Shown: positions 52,522 to 61,655, counted from the first letter of the stretch. The stretch is DNA of 64,000 nucleotides from an uncultured Eubacteriales bacterium (GCA_934446675.1 CAKSEL010000001.1:124001-188000); one strand, 5' to 3'. Notes: generated from the letters alone by a model not told the origin. Program-made: numbers and translations.

Positions 52522-54072
52522 TCAGTCGATAGGTGTAACCGAAATATTATCAACCATGAAAGTAACGCCCTTATCGCTTATGGGATCAAAGTAAATGCCT
52601 ATTCTGTCGTCACCTTCGCGGTATTCGTAATCTCCGGGAATGGTGTATTCGCCGGCAAGGTGAGTCCAGCCGTCCTTTGAAACAGCCGAGAAGCCTACGC
52701 CGTTATCCTTGCCTGCATGGTGGAAGCACATTCCGGCATTGAACTTTTCGGACTCTGTTCCGCCGTATACCGAAACAGGCCTTACATCTGCCTCGATCTT
52801 GTATTTCTGTCCTGCCTTGAACTGCATATTGCACCAGATATAGTTCCAGATCTTTGATTCTGTCTTACAGGTAACAAGGAACACCTTATTTGCAGCGTCA
52901 TCGGGATCTGCTGCGGTTGTGAGAGCTGCGGTTGACGGAGAATAGAATCCGAATTCGTTTTTATCTGCGGTTGCCTTGGGTATTTCGGTAACAATACCTA
53001 CTTCTTCAGCCTTCGGCAGCTTTATAATAACAGTTCTGTTATCTGCGTCCCAGTTTACATCGCACTCGAATGCTTCGGATATTGCTCTTACGGGAACGAG
53101 AGTTCTCGAATCAACTATCTGTGCCGGAACATCAAGTGTTACGGTCTGGGTATCCTTCTGCATTTCGTTTTTGCCGATTGTGAGTGCAACATTTACTCCG
53201 TCGCGGGTTGCGGAAACGGTCTTTGTTGCGTCGTCCCACTTTACTTCTGCGCCGAGAGCCTCAAAAATTGCACGCAGCGGAACCATTGTTCTGCCCTTTA
53301 TAATCTGAGGTGCAACGTCAAATGTGAGATATGTGCTGTCAAGTTTTACCTTTACCGTACCCTTATCGAGAACAGGCTTTATCTGCGAAAACAGTTCTTC
53401 CGCTACTGCGCGCATTCCCTTATCTCCGGGATGGTTTGCAACGCCGGAATGTTCAAACAGACCGAGAGCCTTATTTTCATCTTTATTGAGCTTTCTGAGA
53501 TTTGCGCAGGCAAAACCTGTTTCTTCCGCTGCAAGAAGTGTTCCGTTCTGCTTTACATCGCTTGCAAAGAAAGGAACGGAGTATACGACTGCAACATCGG
53601 GATTAAGTTTTTTGAAGTAGTCGGCTATCTGGACAAGTGCGTGCGCATAGGATTTAGAGGTAATATTCGACGAGGTATTATCACCGATCTGGAGAGTTAC
53701 GACATCGGGTACGAAGTCTGCGGTTACAGTATCAAATGCACCCTTTATATCACTTGTGTAGTCATGATTTTCGTCTGTATCAACGACTCTTTCAAGAGGT
53801 GAAACAGCGACTTTTTTGAATTCGGCTTTTACATCGGGATATTCTTCTGCGAATATGTTCTGGAGCTGATGATAATAATCCTTATCTTCGGAAGAGGCTG
53901 CCATACCCCATGTTCCGCTCCAGCCGAGATCCTGGTTTGCGCCGTGCGAAAGCAGAGAATTTCCGACGCAGAGAACATTAAGTTTCTGTTCGTCAGCCGA
54001 TGCTGCAAAGCAGTTTACCGCAACGAGAAGTGCTGCGGCGGTAATGAAAATCTTTGTGACGATGTTTTTCAT
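52522..54072 (-). CDS. Exported SGNH/GDSL-type hydrolase with copper-amine-oxidase-N and module A
   Basis: 516 residues. Signal peptide 1-26. SGNH domain (28-220): block I VLCVGNSLL (nucleophile Ser about 39), block III IGDNTS (G-D-N at 130-132) and block V NHPGDKGM (His about 214). The Asp usually three residues before the His is not present (V211), though nearby residues may serve. Copper amine oxidase N tandem (about 230-345): PQIIKGRTMVPLRAIFEALG, PAQIVDSRTLVPVRAIS. Module A (about 370-516): FKAGQKYKIEADV ... FMVDNISVTPI. Likely an esterase acting on acylated polysaccharide, by family; no activity shown. AAGGAG precedes the ATG. Confidence 0.85.
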   Translation of the reverse strand: MKNIVTKIFITAAALLVAVNCFAASADEQKLNVLCVGNSLLSHGANQDLGWSGTWGMAASSEDKDYYHQLQNIFAEEYPDVKAEFKKVAVSPLERVVDTDENHDYTSDIKGAFDTVTADFVPDVVTLQIGDNTSSNITSKSYAHALVQIADYFKKLNPDVAVVYSVPFFASDVKQNGTLLAAEETGFACANLRKLNKDENKALGLFEHSGVANHPGDKGMRAVAEELFSQIKPVLDKGTVKVKLDSTYLTFDVAPQIIKGRTMVPLRAIFEALGAEVKWDDATKTVSATRDGVNVALTIGKNEMQKDTQTVTLDVPAQIVDSRTLVPVRAISEAFECDVNWDADNRTVIIKLPKAEEVGIVTEIPKATADKNEFGFYSPSTAALTTAADPDDAANKVFLVTCKTESKIWNYIWCNMQFKAGQKYKIEADVRPVSVYGGTESEKFNAGMCFHHAGKDNGVGFSAVSKDGWTHLAGEYTIPGDYEYREGDDRIGIYFDPISDKGVTFMVDNISVTPID

Positions 54073-54095
54073 ACGCTCACTCCTTAATAATTTTT

Positions 54096-54128
54096 ATATA
54101 AAAGCTCCCGACAATACCATCAGGAGCC
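54096..54128 (-). terminator. Terminator of the large SLH gene
   Basis: On the minus strand GGCTCC-type 5-bp stem GCTCC / GGAGC with a 14-nt loop, then TTTTATATAAAAA. Weak; read-through into the SGNH gene is possible. Confidence 0.55.
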
Positions 54129-54189
54129 TTTATTTCAGTTAAAAAGCATTATGCGGTTCTGCCGTGCATGGCTTTCTATGCGTTAACGC

Positions 54190-57100
54190 TTAACCCTCTA
54201 CAACGCTTACCTTGATGTTATCAAGCATATAGGAAATGTTGCGGAAGTTATCTCCGTCCTGAAGAGGACTTGTAAATATGGAAAATTCATCATAATCGCG
54301 GGTAGTTGAATTTGCGCTGATGGTATGCTCAAATGTAAAGTGTACCCAGCCGTCCTTAGTGGAAGCCTTACCGACAGGCTTATTATGGTCTGCGCTTGCC
54401 TTTGCCTGTCCGTTTACAACATCATAATATCTGAGGTTTACCTGAGGCAAAACATTTTCAACGGGATTTCCGTCCTTATCGCCTGCTGCGTAATAATCGA
54501 ATTCGATCTTATAGGTGACGCCGGGCTTGAAACGAGTCTTCTGATATACATATACCCAATGTACCTTATCCTGTATGCTCGGAACTACGGATATTACCTT
54601 ATTGCCTGCCTTTAAAGGATCATCAACGATCGAGATCTTGGCATTATGCGAATAGTATGCTCCGTCGGAATTATCTCCGCTTTCGCCGTCGGGATTTATG
54701 AGGTAAAAAGGTTCGCCCTTATCTGCTGCGAGATACTTTGCAAGTCTTTCCTCCTCGGCTTTCTGAGCCTCGGCTGCCTTTGCTTCTGCGTCGGGATCCT
54801 TTATGAGCTTGATATAGTCGATATAGTACTTTCCGCCGTAGTTGGTCGGGTCAAATCTGAGCTTGCTTACGATACCTGCCCAGCTTTCGTTGGCTGTAGT
54901 ATCAAATCTGAGAGTTGCGTAGCCTTTGCTGTCGAGCTTGGTGCTGTCATAATTTGCGCGGAAGGTCTTTTTCTCGTCAAAGTTTGAATCGGTTGTGGTT
55001 GCAAAGTAAATTGTGGTGCTTTCGGGATTCTTAACGTCCTCGGTATTAAATTCACACTTGACGCGGATCTCGATTGCGTTATAGAGAGCTGCGTTCAATG
55101 AAAGCGAAGAGTTTGAAATCTGCGGGTCATATCCGGCAGCGGTATGAGTTATGGGAGAAGCTGTAAGCTCAAAATTACCGCTAATTACGTCACCGGTTGC
55201 ACAGCCGGGCTTCCAGCCTTCGGTATCGTTATCAATCTCGAACTCCCATTCGTAATCAACGCGGTTCTTGATTATTTCGGTATATCCGCCTTCTCTTATG
55301 GTAAGTTCATAGCCGTTATCTGTCTTCTTATAGTCAAATCCGCCGTTATTATAGAAGAATTCAAGCGGAATTACGGGAAGTCCGTCAAAGAGCGAGAACT
55401 TTTCCTTAAGTGCGGTTTCCTTACCGTTTACAAGCGCCTTATCGCTGCCTACGGTAAATACAATCTCTGTATTATTCGGTGTCTTAAGAAGAAGAACGCC
55501 GTCGTTCTTATGCCACTCAACATAAGTATTATGCAGCGAGTAGAATCCGCGGTACTGTTCGGCCGCGAGATAGGTTTCTCCGTTTCTTACGGCAACAAGG
55601 TCGGAACCGGGCTTAAAGTCTGTGCCGTCTACATGGATTGTAAATGCGCTGGCTGCGGAAGGTTTAAGGAATTCTATGGTCTTGATCCATACTTTTCCGA
55701 TTATGGTATTGGGGTCAAATCTGATGCCGGTGATTTCGCCGAGCCAGTTATTATTATCCGAAAGCTTTACATAATAATCATTATACTCGCCGTCGGCTCT
55801 CATGGTCTTTGCATAGCACTTTGCGGCAGTCCAGTCCTTATCGCCGGTCTTGAAGTAAAGTGTGAATGCCGAAACGGTATCTGTCTTAATGCAAACGTGG
55901 AGATATTCAACCTCGGACGCATTGAATTTTGTAGCCGTATTCTGATCTACGGGAACTATTGCAGCGTCGGTCGTCGAAGAATTTACAGCAAGCGCCTTTT
56001 CTGCAGAGTCATAGGCAAACTTACTGGTATTCATCATGCTTCTCCATGATGCTACGGTCTTTTCATCGGTGAAGTCCCACTTACGCAAAGCGTCGGTGCC
56101 GTAATCTTCCTTTGTAGCAATATTCATCTGACGGCGGATACGTGCGGTTTCACCGGAGTACATGAAGTTCAGTCTTGAAAGCTGATTCTTTGTGGGAACA
56201 ACATCATAGTGGTTATCGGTCTTGCCTGCCGCGCTTGAGAATACGCTTCTCATATCGTCAAGGTAGCCGAAACCGTTTATGCCCGACGGCATGATATAAT
56301 GTCCTTCGCCGTACTCATTCCATGTGGTCATGAATACGAACTTGCCCTTCCATGCATTTGCGCTGTCTCTCTTTGCAAGCATGGGAAGATATGTGTCGTG
56401 CGCCCATTCGAGAACCTTTGTATGTTCCTCTGTGGTTGCGTTGGGTGTACGCTCGCCCGTCCAGCCTACATCATTAAAGCCCACGCCGATACTCGGAACA
56501 AGATCAAGATTTCCTGCCTTATATGCGACGTTCATGGAGTCTATCTGATACTGGCTCGAATAGGAGTTCTCACCGAAAGTATAAGAAACAAGTCCGTCTG
56601 CGCCGACATCTTTCATCTTCTTATTATTTGCGGAATTTGCGCCTCTGTCGGAGAAGAATACTAACATTCCGTCATAGCCGTACTTCTTGATTTCGGTCTT
56701 CATGAAGTTTATGACGTCTTTTGCCTTTTCTTCGCCGCCCATCTGTTCAACAAACTTGCTGTAAGTATAGATTGTAAGTACAGCCTTATTATCTATGCTC
56801 ATATATCTTGAGTCGGTAAAATACCAGTCAACCCAGTAGGGCCAGATGGTTTCCTTGAAATCTTCGGCGCTCTTTGCGCTTGACGCAGAGTTTTCAAACA
56901 TTATGGAGAACTTCTGCATATCGCTGTACTTTGCATTCATATAGCCGTTATTGAGAGCGTCTGCAAGTCTCGGAGTCTTTATGGGAGTTGCCTTATCGGA
57001 CGAGCTTACGTACCAGCAGAAATGCTGGAAGTCGACGCCGTGTTCAACTAAGAACTTGATTTCCCAGTCTGCAACTTCGGGAATACCCTCATCATAGTAG

Positions 57101-58980
57101 CCGAGTGCAAACTTTGCTTCGTCATATGCCGAAACGCAGTCCCAGCCGAAATGTGTTCCTTCATGCCACAGCGAGCATACGCTCATTCCGACATACCATT
57201 CGTCATCGGTTACGGGAACGGGTGTGGGACAATAGTCTGTATATTCATATTCTTTCTTTACGATAACGTCATCGAACCAGAGAACCTTACCAGCCTCGTC
57301 AAAGGTAATTACAACATTATCAATTTTCTTTTCGACAAGGTCAACCTCTGCGCACTTTTTGCCGTTGATCTTGACAAGCGCTTTTCCTGTTTCGGTATTG
57401 CCCTCGATTCTGAGAGTCTGCCATACATTTGCGGTAAACTTTCTGAGCGAGGTGCTTCCGGAAACGAACTGTCCGTCTTTTGTTGTCTTTACTTCAACCG
57501 CGGTCTTATCGCCGTTCTTGAGTGCGAAAGATGCAACGGCGTACTCGGGCATCCAAAGCTGGGTTTCATATGTGAACATGCCGTCAAGAGCGTCAAAGCT
57601 TCTCTTTGCGGTGCCGGTTCCGTCGATCTTAACGCTGCAAGTATCATTGCTGTTGGTATTCATTGACGGCGTTTTTTCGGCAGTAGTCTTGCCGGTAACA
57701 GTCCAGCCGTAAGGAGCATTGCCTGCTGCGTCTATACGGAACACATCATTTACAGTAAAGTCCTTATAGAGGTGTGTTGCATTGGGAGTAAAGGTAAGTG
57801 CTCCCTCTTCGGAAGTTGCATACCACATTCTCGCAATATTCTTTGCTTCGGAAAGCATATCAAACGTGCCTGCGTCCTGTGCGTCTATTACGAGCGAAGC
57901 TTTCTTTGTATCGAGATTCATCGAAAGTCTGATTACCGTTGACTTTGTTGTATACTTTACTCCGGTATCGGAATCTGTATTTCCGATGACGTGATATGTA
58001 CCGCCCTTGGTGCATACTTCTATGGCATTCTTTCCGTCGGAATCCGTAAAGAATATTCTTGCGCCGTCTCCGGTAAGCGTGAACACGGATTCAAGAACAA
58101 CGGTTCCCTTATCCTGTACGGTAAGGTACTTATTTATTGCAACATAGCCCTTACCCTTATCGGCAAGAACGTTTGTCGTAACATCATCTTTATTTACGGA
58201 ACCGGAATTGCGGTTTTCATAGAGCCAGCCTGAGCGCAGAGCCATATTATTGAGCTTGCCTCTGGTATTTGCCAGCATTGAATGGTCGTCTATGAGATAT
58301 GCCGCCATAGGTCTGTCGCCGTAATCCTCAAGCGTCTTTGTAAGGCGGTTTTCGGGAAGTGCGACACGGTTGATGATTGCCGCGGTCTCGCTTCTCTTTA
58401 TGGAATTATTCGGATAGAACGTACCGTAAGCGTCCGAACCCATTACAACGCCTGCCTTATACAGCTTTATAAGCTCGGCATAGTAATCTTCGGTCTCGGT
58501 AACGTCGGGAATTGATTTTACGTCGTTCTTTGCAGTGAAGTAATCGGCGGGCATTGCCTTTGTGAAAAGCAGCGCCATTTCAATTCTTGTGATGTTTCTG
58601 TCGAAGTTGTCAAACTGACCGTCGGCAATTATGCCGTTTGCCTTGGCATAATCAACATACATATCGTACCAGTTTGCGCCCTTCTTTTCAGCAATCGTCT
58701 TGCCGTTGTAAATTGCGTGTACGCGTGCAGCCATGGTAATGCCTGCGGAAACCGTCACATTGCCGTCAGGCGAAAACTGTCCGTCACCGACACCGTTCAT
58801 GAATCCGAGTTCGTATGCAGACTTTACCTCGGAAGCATACCATGCGTTTGCGGCAACATCCTTGAACATTCCGTCCTTGTACTGAAGCGTGCGGTCAAAT
58901 CCCGCAGCGTTTGCGCACAAGGCAAGAGCGGCAGTCGCGGATGCAGCTGCAATCAGTTTGAGAATTCTTGCTGATTTCAT
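54190..58980 (-). CDS. Large SLH-anchored GH99/WbsX-like surface protein
   Basis: 1596 residues. Signal peptide 1-25. Three SLH repeats (about 30-215: FKDVAANAWYASEVKSAYELGFMNG, then ITRIEMALLF, then SIKRSETAAIINR) for S-layer or cell-wall anchoring. LamG-like jelly-roll sequence (about 225-590). GH99/WbsX-like catalytic domain (about 592-945) with TTWNEYGEGHYIMPS at about 884. Module B (about 980-1115, WLGEITGIRFDP). Divergent copper amine oxidase N unit (about 1127-1232). Second module B (WAGIVSKLRFDP). An Ala/Glu coil (about 1402-1425). C-terminal module A (FKPGVTYKIEFDYY ... MLDNIKVSVV). Probable role: surface glycan processing; GH99-like substrate not known. AAGGGGAG precedes the ATG. 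Confidence 0.85.
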   Translation of the reverse strand: MKSARILKLIAAASATAALALCANAAGFDRTLQYKDGMFKDVAANAWYASEVKSAYELGFMNGVGDGQFSPDGNVTVSAGITMAARVHAIYNGKTIAEKKGANWYDMYVDYAKANGIIADGQFDNFDRNITRIEMALLFTKAMPADYFTAKNDVKSIPDVTETEDYYAELIKLYKAGVVMGSDAYGTFYPNNSIKRSETAAIINRVALPENRLTKTLEDYGDRPMAAYLIDDHSMLANTRGKLNNMALRSGWLYENRNSGSVNKDDVTTNVLADKGKGYVAINKYLTVQDKGTVVLESVFTLTGDGARIFFTDSDGKNAIEVCTKGGTYHVIGNTDSDTGVKYTTKSTVIRLSMNLDTKKASLVIDAQDAGTFDMLSEAKNIARMWYATSEEGALTFTPNATHLYKDFTVNDVFRIDAAGNAPYGWTVTGKTTAEKTPSMNTNSNDTCSVKIDGTGTAKRSFDALDGMFTYETQLWMPEYAVASFALKNGDKTAVEVKTTKDGQFVSGSTSLRKFTANVWQTLRIEGNTETGKALVKINGKKCAEVDLVEKKIDNVVITFDEAGKVLWFDDVIVKKEYEYTDYCPTPVPVTDDEWYVGMSVCSLWHEGTHFGWDCVSAYDEAKFALGYYDEGIPEVADWEIKFLVEHGVDFQHFCWYVSSSDKATPIKTPRLADALNNGYMNAKYSDMQKFSIMFENSASSAKSAEDFKETIWPYWVDWYFTDSRYMSIDNKAVLTIYTYSKFVEQMGGEEKAKDVINFMKTEIKKYGYDGMLVFFSDRGANSANNKKMKDVGADGLVSYTFGENSYSSQYQIDSMNVAYKAGNLDLVPSIGVGFNDVGWTGERTPNATTEEHTKVLEWAHDTYLPMLAKRDSANAWKGKFVFMTTWNEYGEGHYIMPSGINGFGYLDDMRSVFSSAAGKTDNHYDVVPTKNQLSRLNFMYSGETARIRRQMNIATKEDYGTDALRKWDFTDEKTVASWRSMMNTSKFAYDSAEKALAVNSSTTDAAIVPVDQNTATKFNASEVEYLHVCIKTDTVSAFTLYFKTGDKDWTAAKCYAKTMRADGEYNDYYVKLSDNNNWLGEITGIRFDPNTIIGKVWIKTIEFLKPSAASAFTIHVDGTDFKPGSDLVAVRNGETYLAAEQYRGFYSLHNTYVEWHKNDGVLLLKTPNNTEIVFTVGSDKALVNGKETALKEKFSLFDGLPVIPLEFFYNNGGFDYKKTDNGYELTIREGGYTEIIKNRVDYEWEFEIDNDTEGWKPGCATGDVISGNFELTASPITHTAAGYDPQISNSSLSLNAALYNAIEIRVKCEFNTEDVKNPESTTIYFATTTDSNFDEKKTFRANYDSTKLDSKGYATLRFDTTANESWAGIVSKLRFDPTNYGGKYYIDYIKLIKDPDAEAKAAEAQKAEEERLAKYLAADKGEPFYLINPDGESGDNSDGAYYSHNAKISIVDDPLKAGNKVISVVPSIQDKVHWVYVYQKTRFKPGVTYKIEFDYYAAGDKDGNPVENVLPQVNLRYYDVVNGQAKASADHNKPVGKASTKDGWVHFTFEHTISANSTTRDYDEFSIFTSPLQDGDNFRNISYMLDNIKVSVVEG

Positions 58981-59327
58981 TCTTTTCTCCCCTTAGAAAA
59001 AATTTATTATATATATTTTACATATATATCAAATCGGCAGTACACAAACTTACGTTGCGGAATATATTCAATAAATCAAAATTATTGCCGCAAAACGGGA
59101 AAATTTGTGCAATATACTAAATTCTACTTTAGTATATCATATCTATTTCGACTTTTCAAGAGTTTTTACGCAATTTAAAGTATAATATTTTAATACTTTT
59201 ATATACAATTTTAACATATTGCGTTTTTCTGCATTTTTTCAGGGACACGTGAATAAAAAGTCTCTCATATGCAGACAATATCAGACGAGGTTACAGCCTC
59301 GACAAATCAGAAAGGACGGAATAAGAT
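58981..59327. other. AT-rich divergent intergenic region with nested inverted repeats
   Basis: No gene is seen between the large SLH gene and the DUF1540 gene. The region holds a perfect 10-bp inverted repeat ATATACTAAA-N6-TTTAGTATAT (59112-59137), a second one AAAGTAT-N9-ATACTTT (59177-59199) inside ACGCAAT ... ATTGCGT (59168-59218), and a CGAGG/CCTCG hairpin (59286-59301) in the leader of the DUF1540 gene. A TATAAT lies at 59181-59186 on the plus strand. On the minus strand TTGATA with a TATAAT 15 nt away lies before the SLH gene. Confidence 0.55.
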
Positions 59328-59645
59328 ATGCCTGCAATTTCATGTGAAGTTAAGAAATGTTTTTACAATAAAGACGGAGGATGCCGACTCGAGGGCATCA
59401 AGGTAGACGGCGAAAATGCCGTTATCGCCTCCGAAACCATGTGCGAGAGCTACACCGATGCAAAACAGGCGGGAACCGCCGACTGTGCGTGCGAATCATG
59501 CGCCTGCGACGATGCTGAGATCGAATGCAGTGCCGAGAAGTGCCGACACAACGAACACGGCTACTGTGAAGCAAGTAGCATCAACATGGGCTGCTCAAGC
59601 TCTTGCTGCGCCTCCGAAACAAAGTGCGAAACCTTTGAGGAATAA
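59328..59645 (+). CDS. Cys-rich protein with two DUF1540 repeats
   Basis: 105 residues. Two DUF1540 units (about 4-41 and 64-103), each with a C-x5-C-x-x-x(6)-C-like pattern: ISCEVKKCFYNKDGGCRLEGI and IECSAEKCRHNEHGYCEAS. A Cys-rich acidic linker, ADCACESCACDD, joins them; 15 Cys in all. No signal peptide. DUF1540 proteins may bind metal or take part in spore structure; neither is proven. AAAGGACGG precedes the ATG. Confidence 0.85.
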   Translation: MPAISCEVKKCFYNKDGGCRLEGIKVDGENAVIASETMCESYTDAKQAGTADCACESCACDDAEIECSAEKCRHNEHGYCEASSINMGCSSSCCASETKCETFEE

Positions 59646-59741
59646 GGCACTTTAACAAAGTAAAAAGCGAAGTTTTGAATGCTCTGCGCGCTCACAACCG
59701 TGCAGGGCAGATTTTTATATATTTGTTCAAAACTATTATTG

Positions 59742-59770
59742 TTGCAAAAATTCAAAGAATGTGATACAAT
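59742..59770 (+). promoter_or_regulatory. Promoter of the DUF4364 gene
   Basis: TTGCAA, 17-bp spacer, TACAAT on the plus strand, ending 21 nt before the start codon. Confidence 0.72.
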
Positions 59771-59791
59771 AATTTCCGGAGTGTGATGTAT

Positions 59792-60325
59792 ATGCTTAAC
59801 AGACCGGATGAAATACGTGCGTTCACAATGCTTGCAATATCTTACATAGGCGAACCTGTACAGGTCGGCGCACTGCAGTCTGCGGTGCTTTCGGCAGGGC
59901 TTTTTGAAGTCACGGACTACATTGACGCATATGACAGCCTTGTGCGCGACGGTCTTATCGAAACAAAAAGCGACGGCAAAAACGAGGTCTGCGTTCTTAC
60001 GCAGAAGGCACATTCCATACTTCCGGAACTCGGCGGATTCATTCCGGAAAGCATACTCGGCGAGGCTCTCAGAAACGCATGGCGGTATTACGAATCGCTT
60101 TCAAGCGGAGTTGAATACAAAACGGTGCTCTGCGACGAAAAAGACGGCGTTTCAGTGTTGAAAACAGGCGTATACGTAAATTCAAAGCCGTTATGCGAAG
60201 TAACGCTTAATTTTGAAACCAGATCCGAGGCTATGCGTGCAAAAACAAACTGTGAAACACGTCCGCAGGCTGTGACAAACGCGGTTATCGCAGCAATTAC
60301 GGGCGACGTAAACTACATGATATAA
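59792..60325 (+). CDS. DUF4364 family protein
   Basis: 177 residues. The N-terminal 90 residues look like a winged helix (EIRAFTMLAISYIGEPVQVGALQSAVLSAGLFEVTDYIDAYDSLVRDGLIET), and the C-terminus is an uncharacterised alpha/beta domain. DUF4364 proteins are widespread in Clostridia, often near an RNase M5-like gene, and may be transcription regulators (inference). Three possible starts lie close together (GTG 59783, ATG 59786, ATG 59792); the last gives the best spacing to GGAG. Confidence 0.82.
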   Translation: MLNRPDEIRAFTMLAISYIGEPVQVGALQSAVLSAGLFEVTDYIDAYDSLVRDGLIETKSDGKNEVCVLTQKAHSILPELGGFIPESILGEALRNAWRYYESLSSGVEYKTVLCDEKDGVSVLKTGVYVNSKPLCEVTLNFETRSEAMRAKTNCETRPQAVTNAVIAAITGDVNYMI

Positions 60326-60353
60326 ATATAGTATAAAGAGGTAAATCCGTTTA

Positions 60354-60932
60354 ATGGAAAAAATAAAGCTCTCCGACGTAATAGTTGTCGAGGGCAAATA
60401 CGACAAGATAAAGCTTTCGTCCTTTGTTGACGCGACAATACTGACAACCGGCGGTTTCGGAGTATTCAACAGCTGCGAAAAGTCGGCGCTTATAAAAAAA
60501 CTTTCCGAAAAGAAGAAGATCATCATTCTGACTGACAGCGACGGCGCCGGATTTGTCATACGAAACAAAATCAAAAACATTATAGGCGACAACAGCCGCA
60601 TTATAAATCTTTACATACCGCAGATTTCCGGCAAAGAACAGCGCAAGAACAAGGCGTCCAAAGAAGGAACTCTCGGCGTCGAAGGAATGGAAACCGAAAC
60701 GCTAAAAAAGCTGTTTTCGGACGCAGGTCTTTTAAACACGGGCGTCTGTAAGACAATACATACGTACACAAAATCCGAAATCTATGCACTCGGACTGTCC
60801 GGAAAAAACGACAGTGCGGCAAAACGTGCCGAAATACTAAAGCGTCACTCATTGCCATGCGACATGAGCGCAAACGCATTTTTAGAAGCCGTAAACATAC
60901 TCGGAATTGACCTTGAACCGCAAGCAAAATAA
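60354..60932 (+). CDS. rnmV: Ribonuclease M5-like Toprim protein (DUF4093)
   Basis: 192 residues. N-terminal Toprim domain with VVEGKYDKIKL and ILTDSDGAGFVIRN, then a helical DUF4093 region (GVEGMETETLKKLF). RNase M5 cleaves 5S rRNA precursors in Gram-positives. No 16S-methylase gene ksgA lies next to it as in Bacillus, so function is by homology only. RBS AGAGGT is 11 nt upstream. It follows DUF4364 by 28 nt. Confidence 0.85.
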   Translation: MEKIKLSDVIVVEGKYDKIKLSSFVDATILTTGGFGVFNSCEKSALIKKLSEKKKIIILTDSDGAGFVIRNKIKNIIGDNSRIINLYIPQISGKEQRKNKASKEGTLGVEGMETETLKKLFSDAGLLNTGVCKTIHTYTKSEIYALGLSGKNDSAAKRAEILKRHSLPCDMSANAFLEAVNILGIDLEPQAK

Positions 60933-60938
60933 AAGAAA

Positions 60939-60974
60939 AAGCACGTCCGTATCAAAAAGACACCCGGCGTGCTT
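60939..60974. terminator. Bidirectional terminator between rnmV and the Crp-family gene
   Basis: AAGCACG / CGTGCTT 7-bp stem with a 22-nt loop, T-rich on both strands (TTATTATT on plus, TTTTCTTTT on minus). Convergent genes end on each side. Confidence 0.8.
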
Positions 60975-60992
60975 ATTATTATACTCATCTTT

Positions 60993-61655
60993 TCAGTTAT
61001 CGGACAGCAGTGTAAATTTATTCTTTGAATATGTGAGCAATCCGTCTTTACGCATTTTTGAAAGCTCGGCGGACAGTGCGCTGCGGTCAACATTAAGGTA
61101 ATCGGCGAGCTGCTGACGGTCAAACTCTATTTCAAAATGCGCGTTTCCCGAAATTTTCGCCTGTTCCGAAAGATAAGTCAGCAAACGTGCGCGAATCGTT
61201 CTCGGAGAGGTGCTGAGAATCTTTTTTGACAGAGCTAGGTTCTTTCCCGACGACGCATAAAGCAGATTTTTAAGAAAAGAAAGAGCAAGATGCGTATTTC
61301 CGCAGCCGCAGTCAAAAATCTTTTCACCGTCGAGAAACATGACCTCGGTATTTCCGAAAGCCACGGCGTTTACCATAAGCGTGCTGCCCTTTGAAAAGGC
61401 GTATGCCTCGGCAAAAACCTGTCCCGGCAAAGTATTTCCGAGAATTGTCTTATTCCCCCAGAAATCGCAGTTCTCGATTCTTACGCAGCCGGACAGCACA
61501 AGTCCGAATTTTTTTACGGCGCTTCCCTCGCTCATTACTGTTTCGCCGCCCTCATATTTACGCGTATATGCGCCCATACGCTCCATAAGCTGCCTTATAC
61601 AGTCAGGTTCTATCCCGGCAAACAGCGGACTTTTCTTCAGAATTTCGGTATACAT
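60993..61655 (-). CDS. Crp/Fnr family transcriptional regulator
   Basis: 220 residues. N-terminal cyclic nucleotide-binding-like beta barrel (EGGETVMSEGSAVKKFGLVLSGCVRI), a dimer helix, then a Crp helix-turn-helix (FDRQQLADYLNVDRSALSAELSKMRKDG). Effector unknown. The barrel has several Cys (19, 57, 63 and a CGC pair at about 117-119) but no FNR-type N-terminal Cys cluster. GGAG precedes the ATG. It sits between the rnmV transcript and the CAP-SLH gene. Confidence 0.9.
   Translation of the reverse strand: MYTEILKKSPLFAGIEPDCIRQLMERMGAYTRKYEGGETVMSEGSAVKKFGLVLSGCVRIENCDFWGNKTILGNTLPGQVFAEAYAFSKGSTLMVNAVAFGNTEVMFLDGEKIFDCGCGNTHLALSFLKNLLYASSGKNLALSKKILSTSPRTIRARLLTYLSEQAKISGNAHFEIEFDRQQLADYLNVDRSALSAELSKMRKDGLLTYSKNKFTLLSDN

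Noticed and set aside
49154..54072. Repeated DNA blocks that could suggest a CRISPR array or mobile element
   Set aside because: They are in-frame copies of the same protein domain in three genes, with no spacers, target-site duplications or transposase.
55144..56049. 301-residue plus-strand open frame inside the SLH gene
   Set aside because: Antisense shadow of a gene with clear domains; no ribosome binding site or recognisable motif.
59690..59720. Possible terminator after the DUF1540 gene
   Set aside because: The CTCTGC/GCAGGG stem is short with a G-U and a long loop, and the T tract is displaced; too weak to list.
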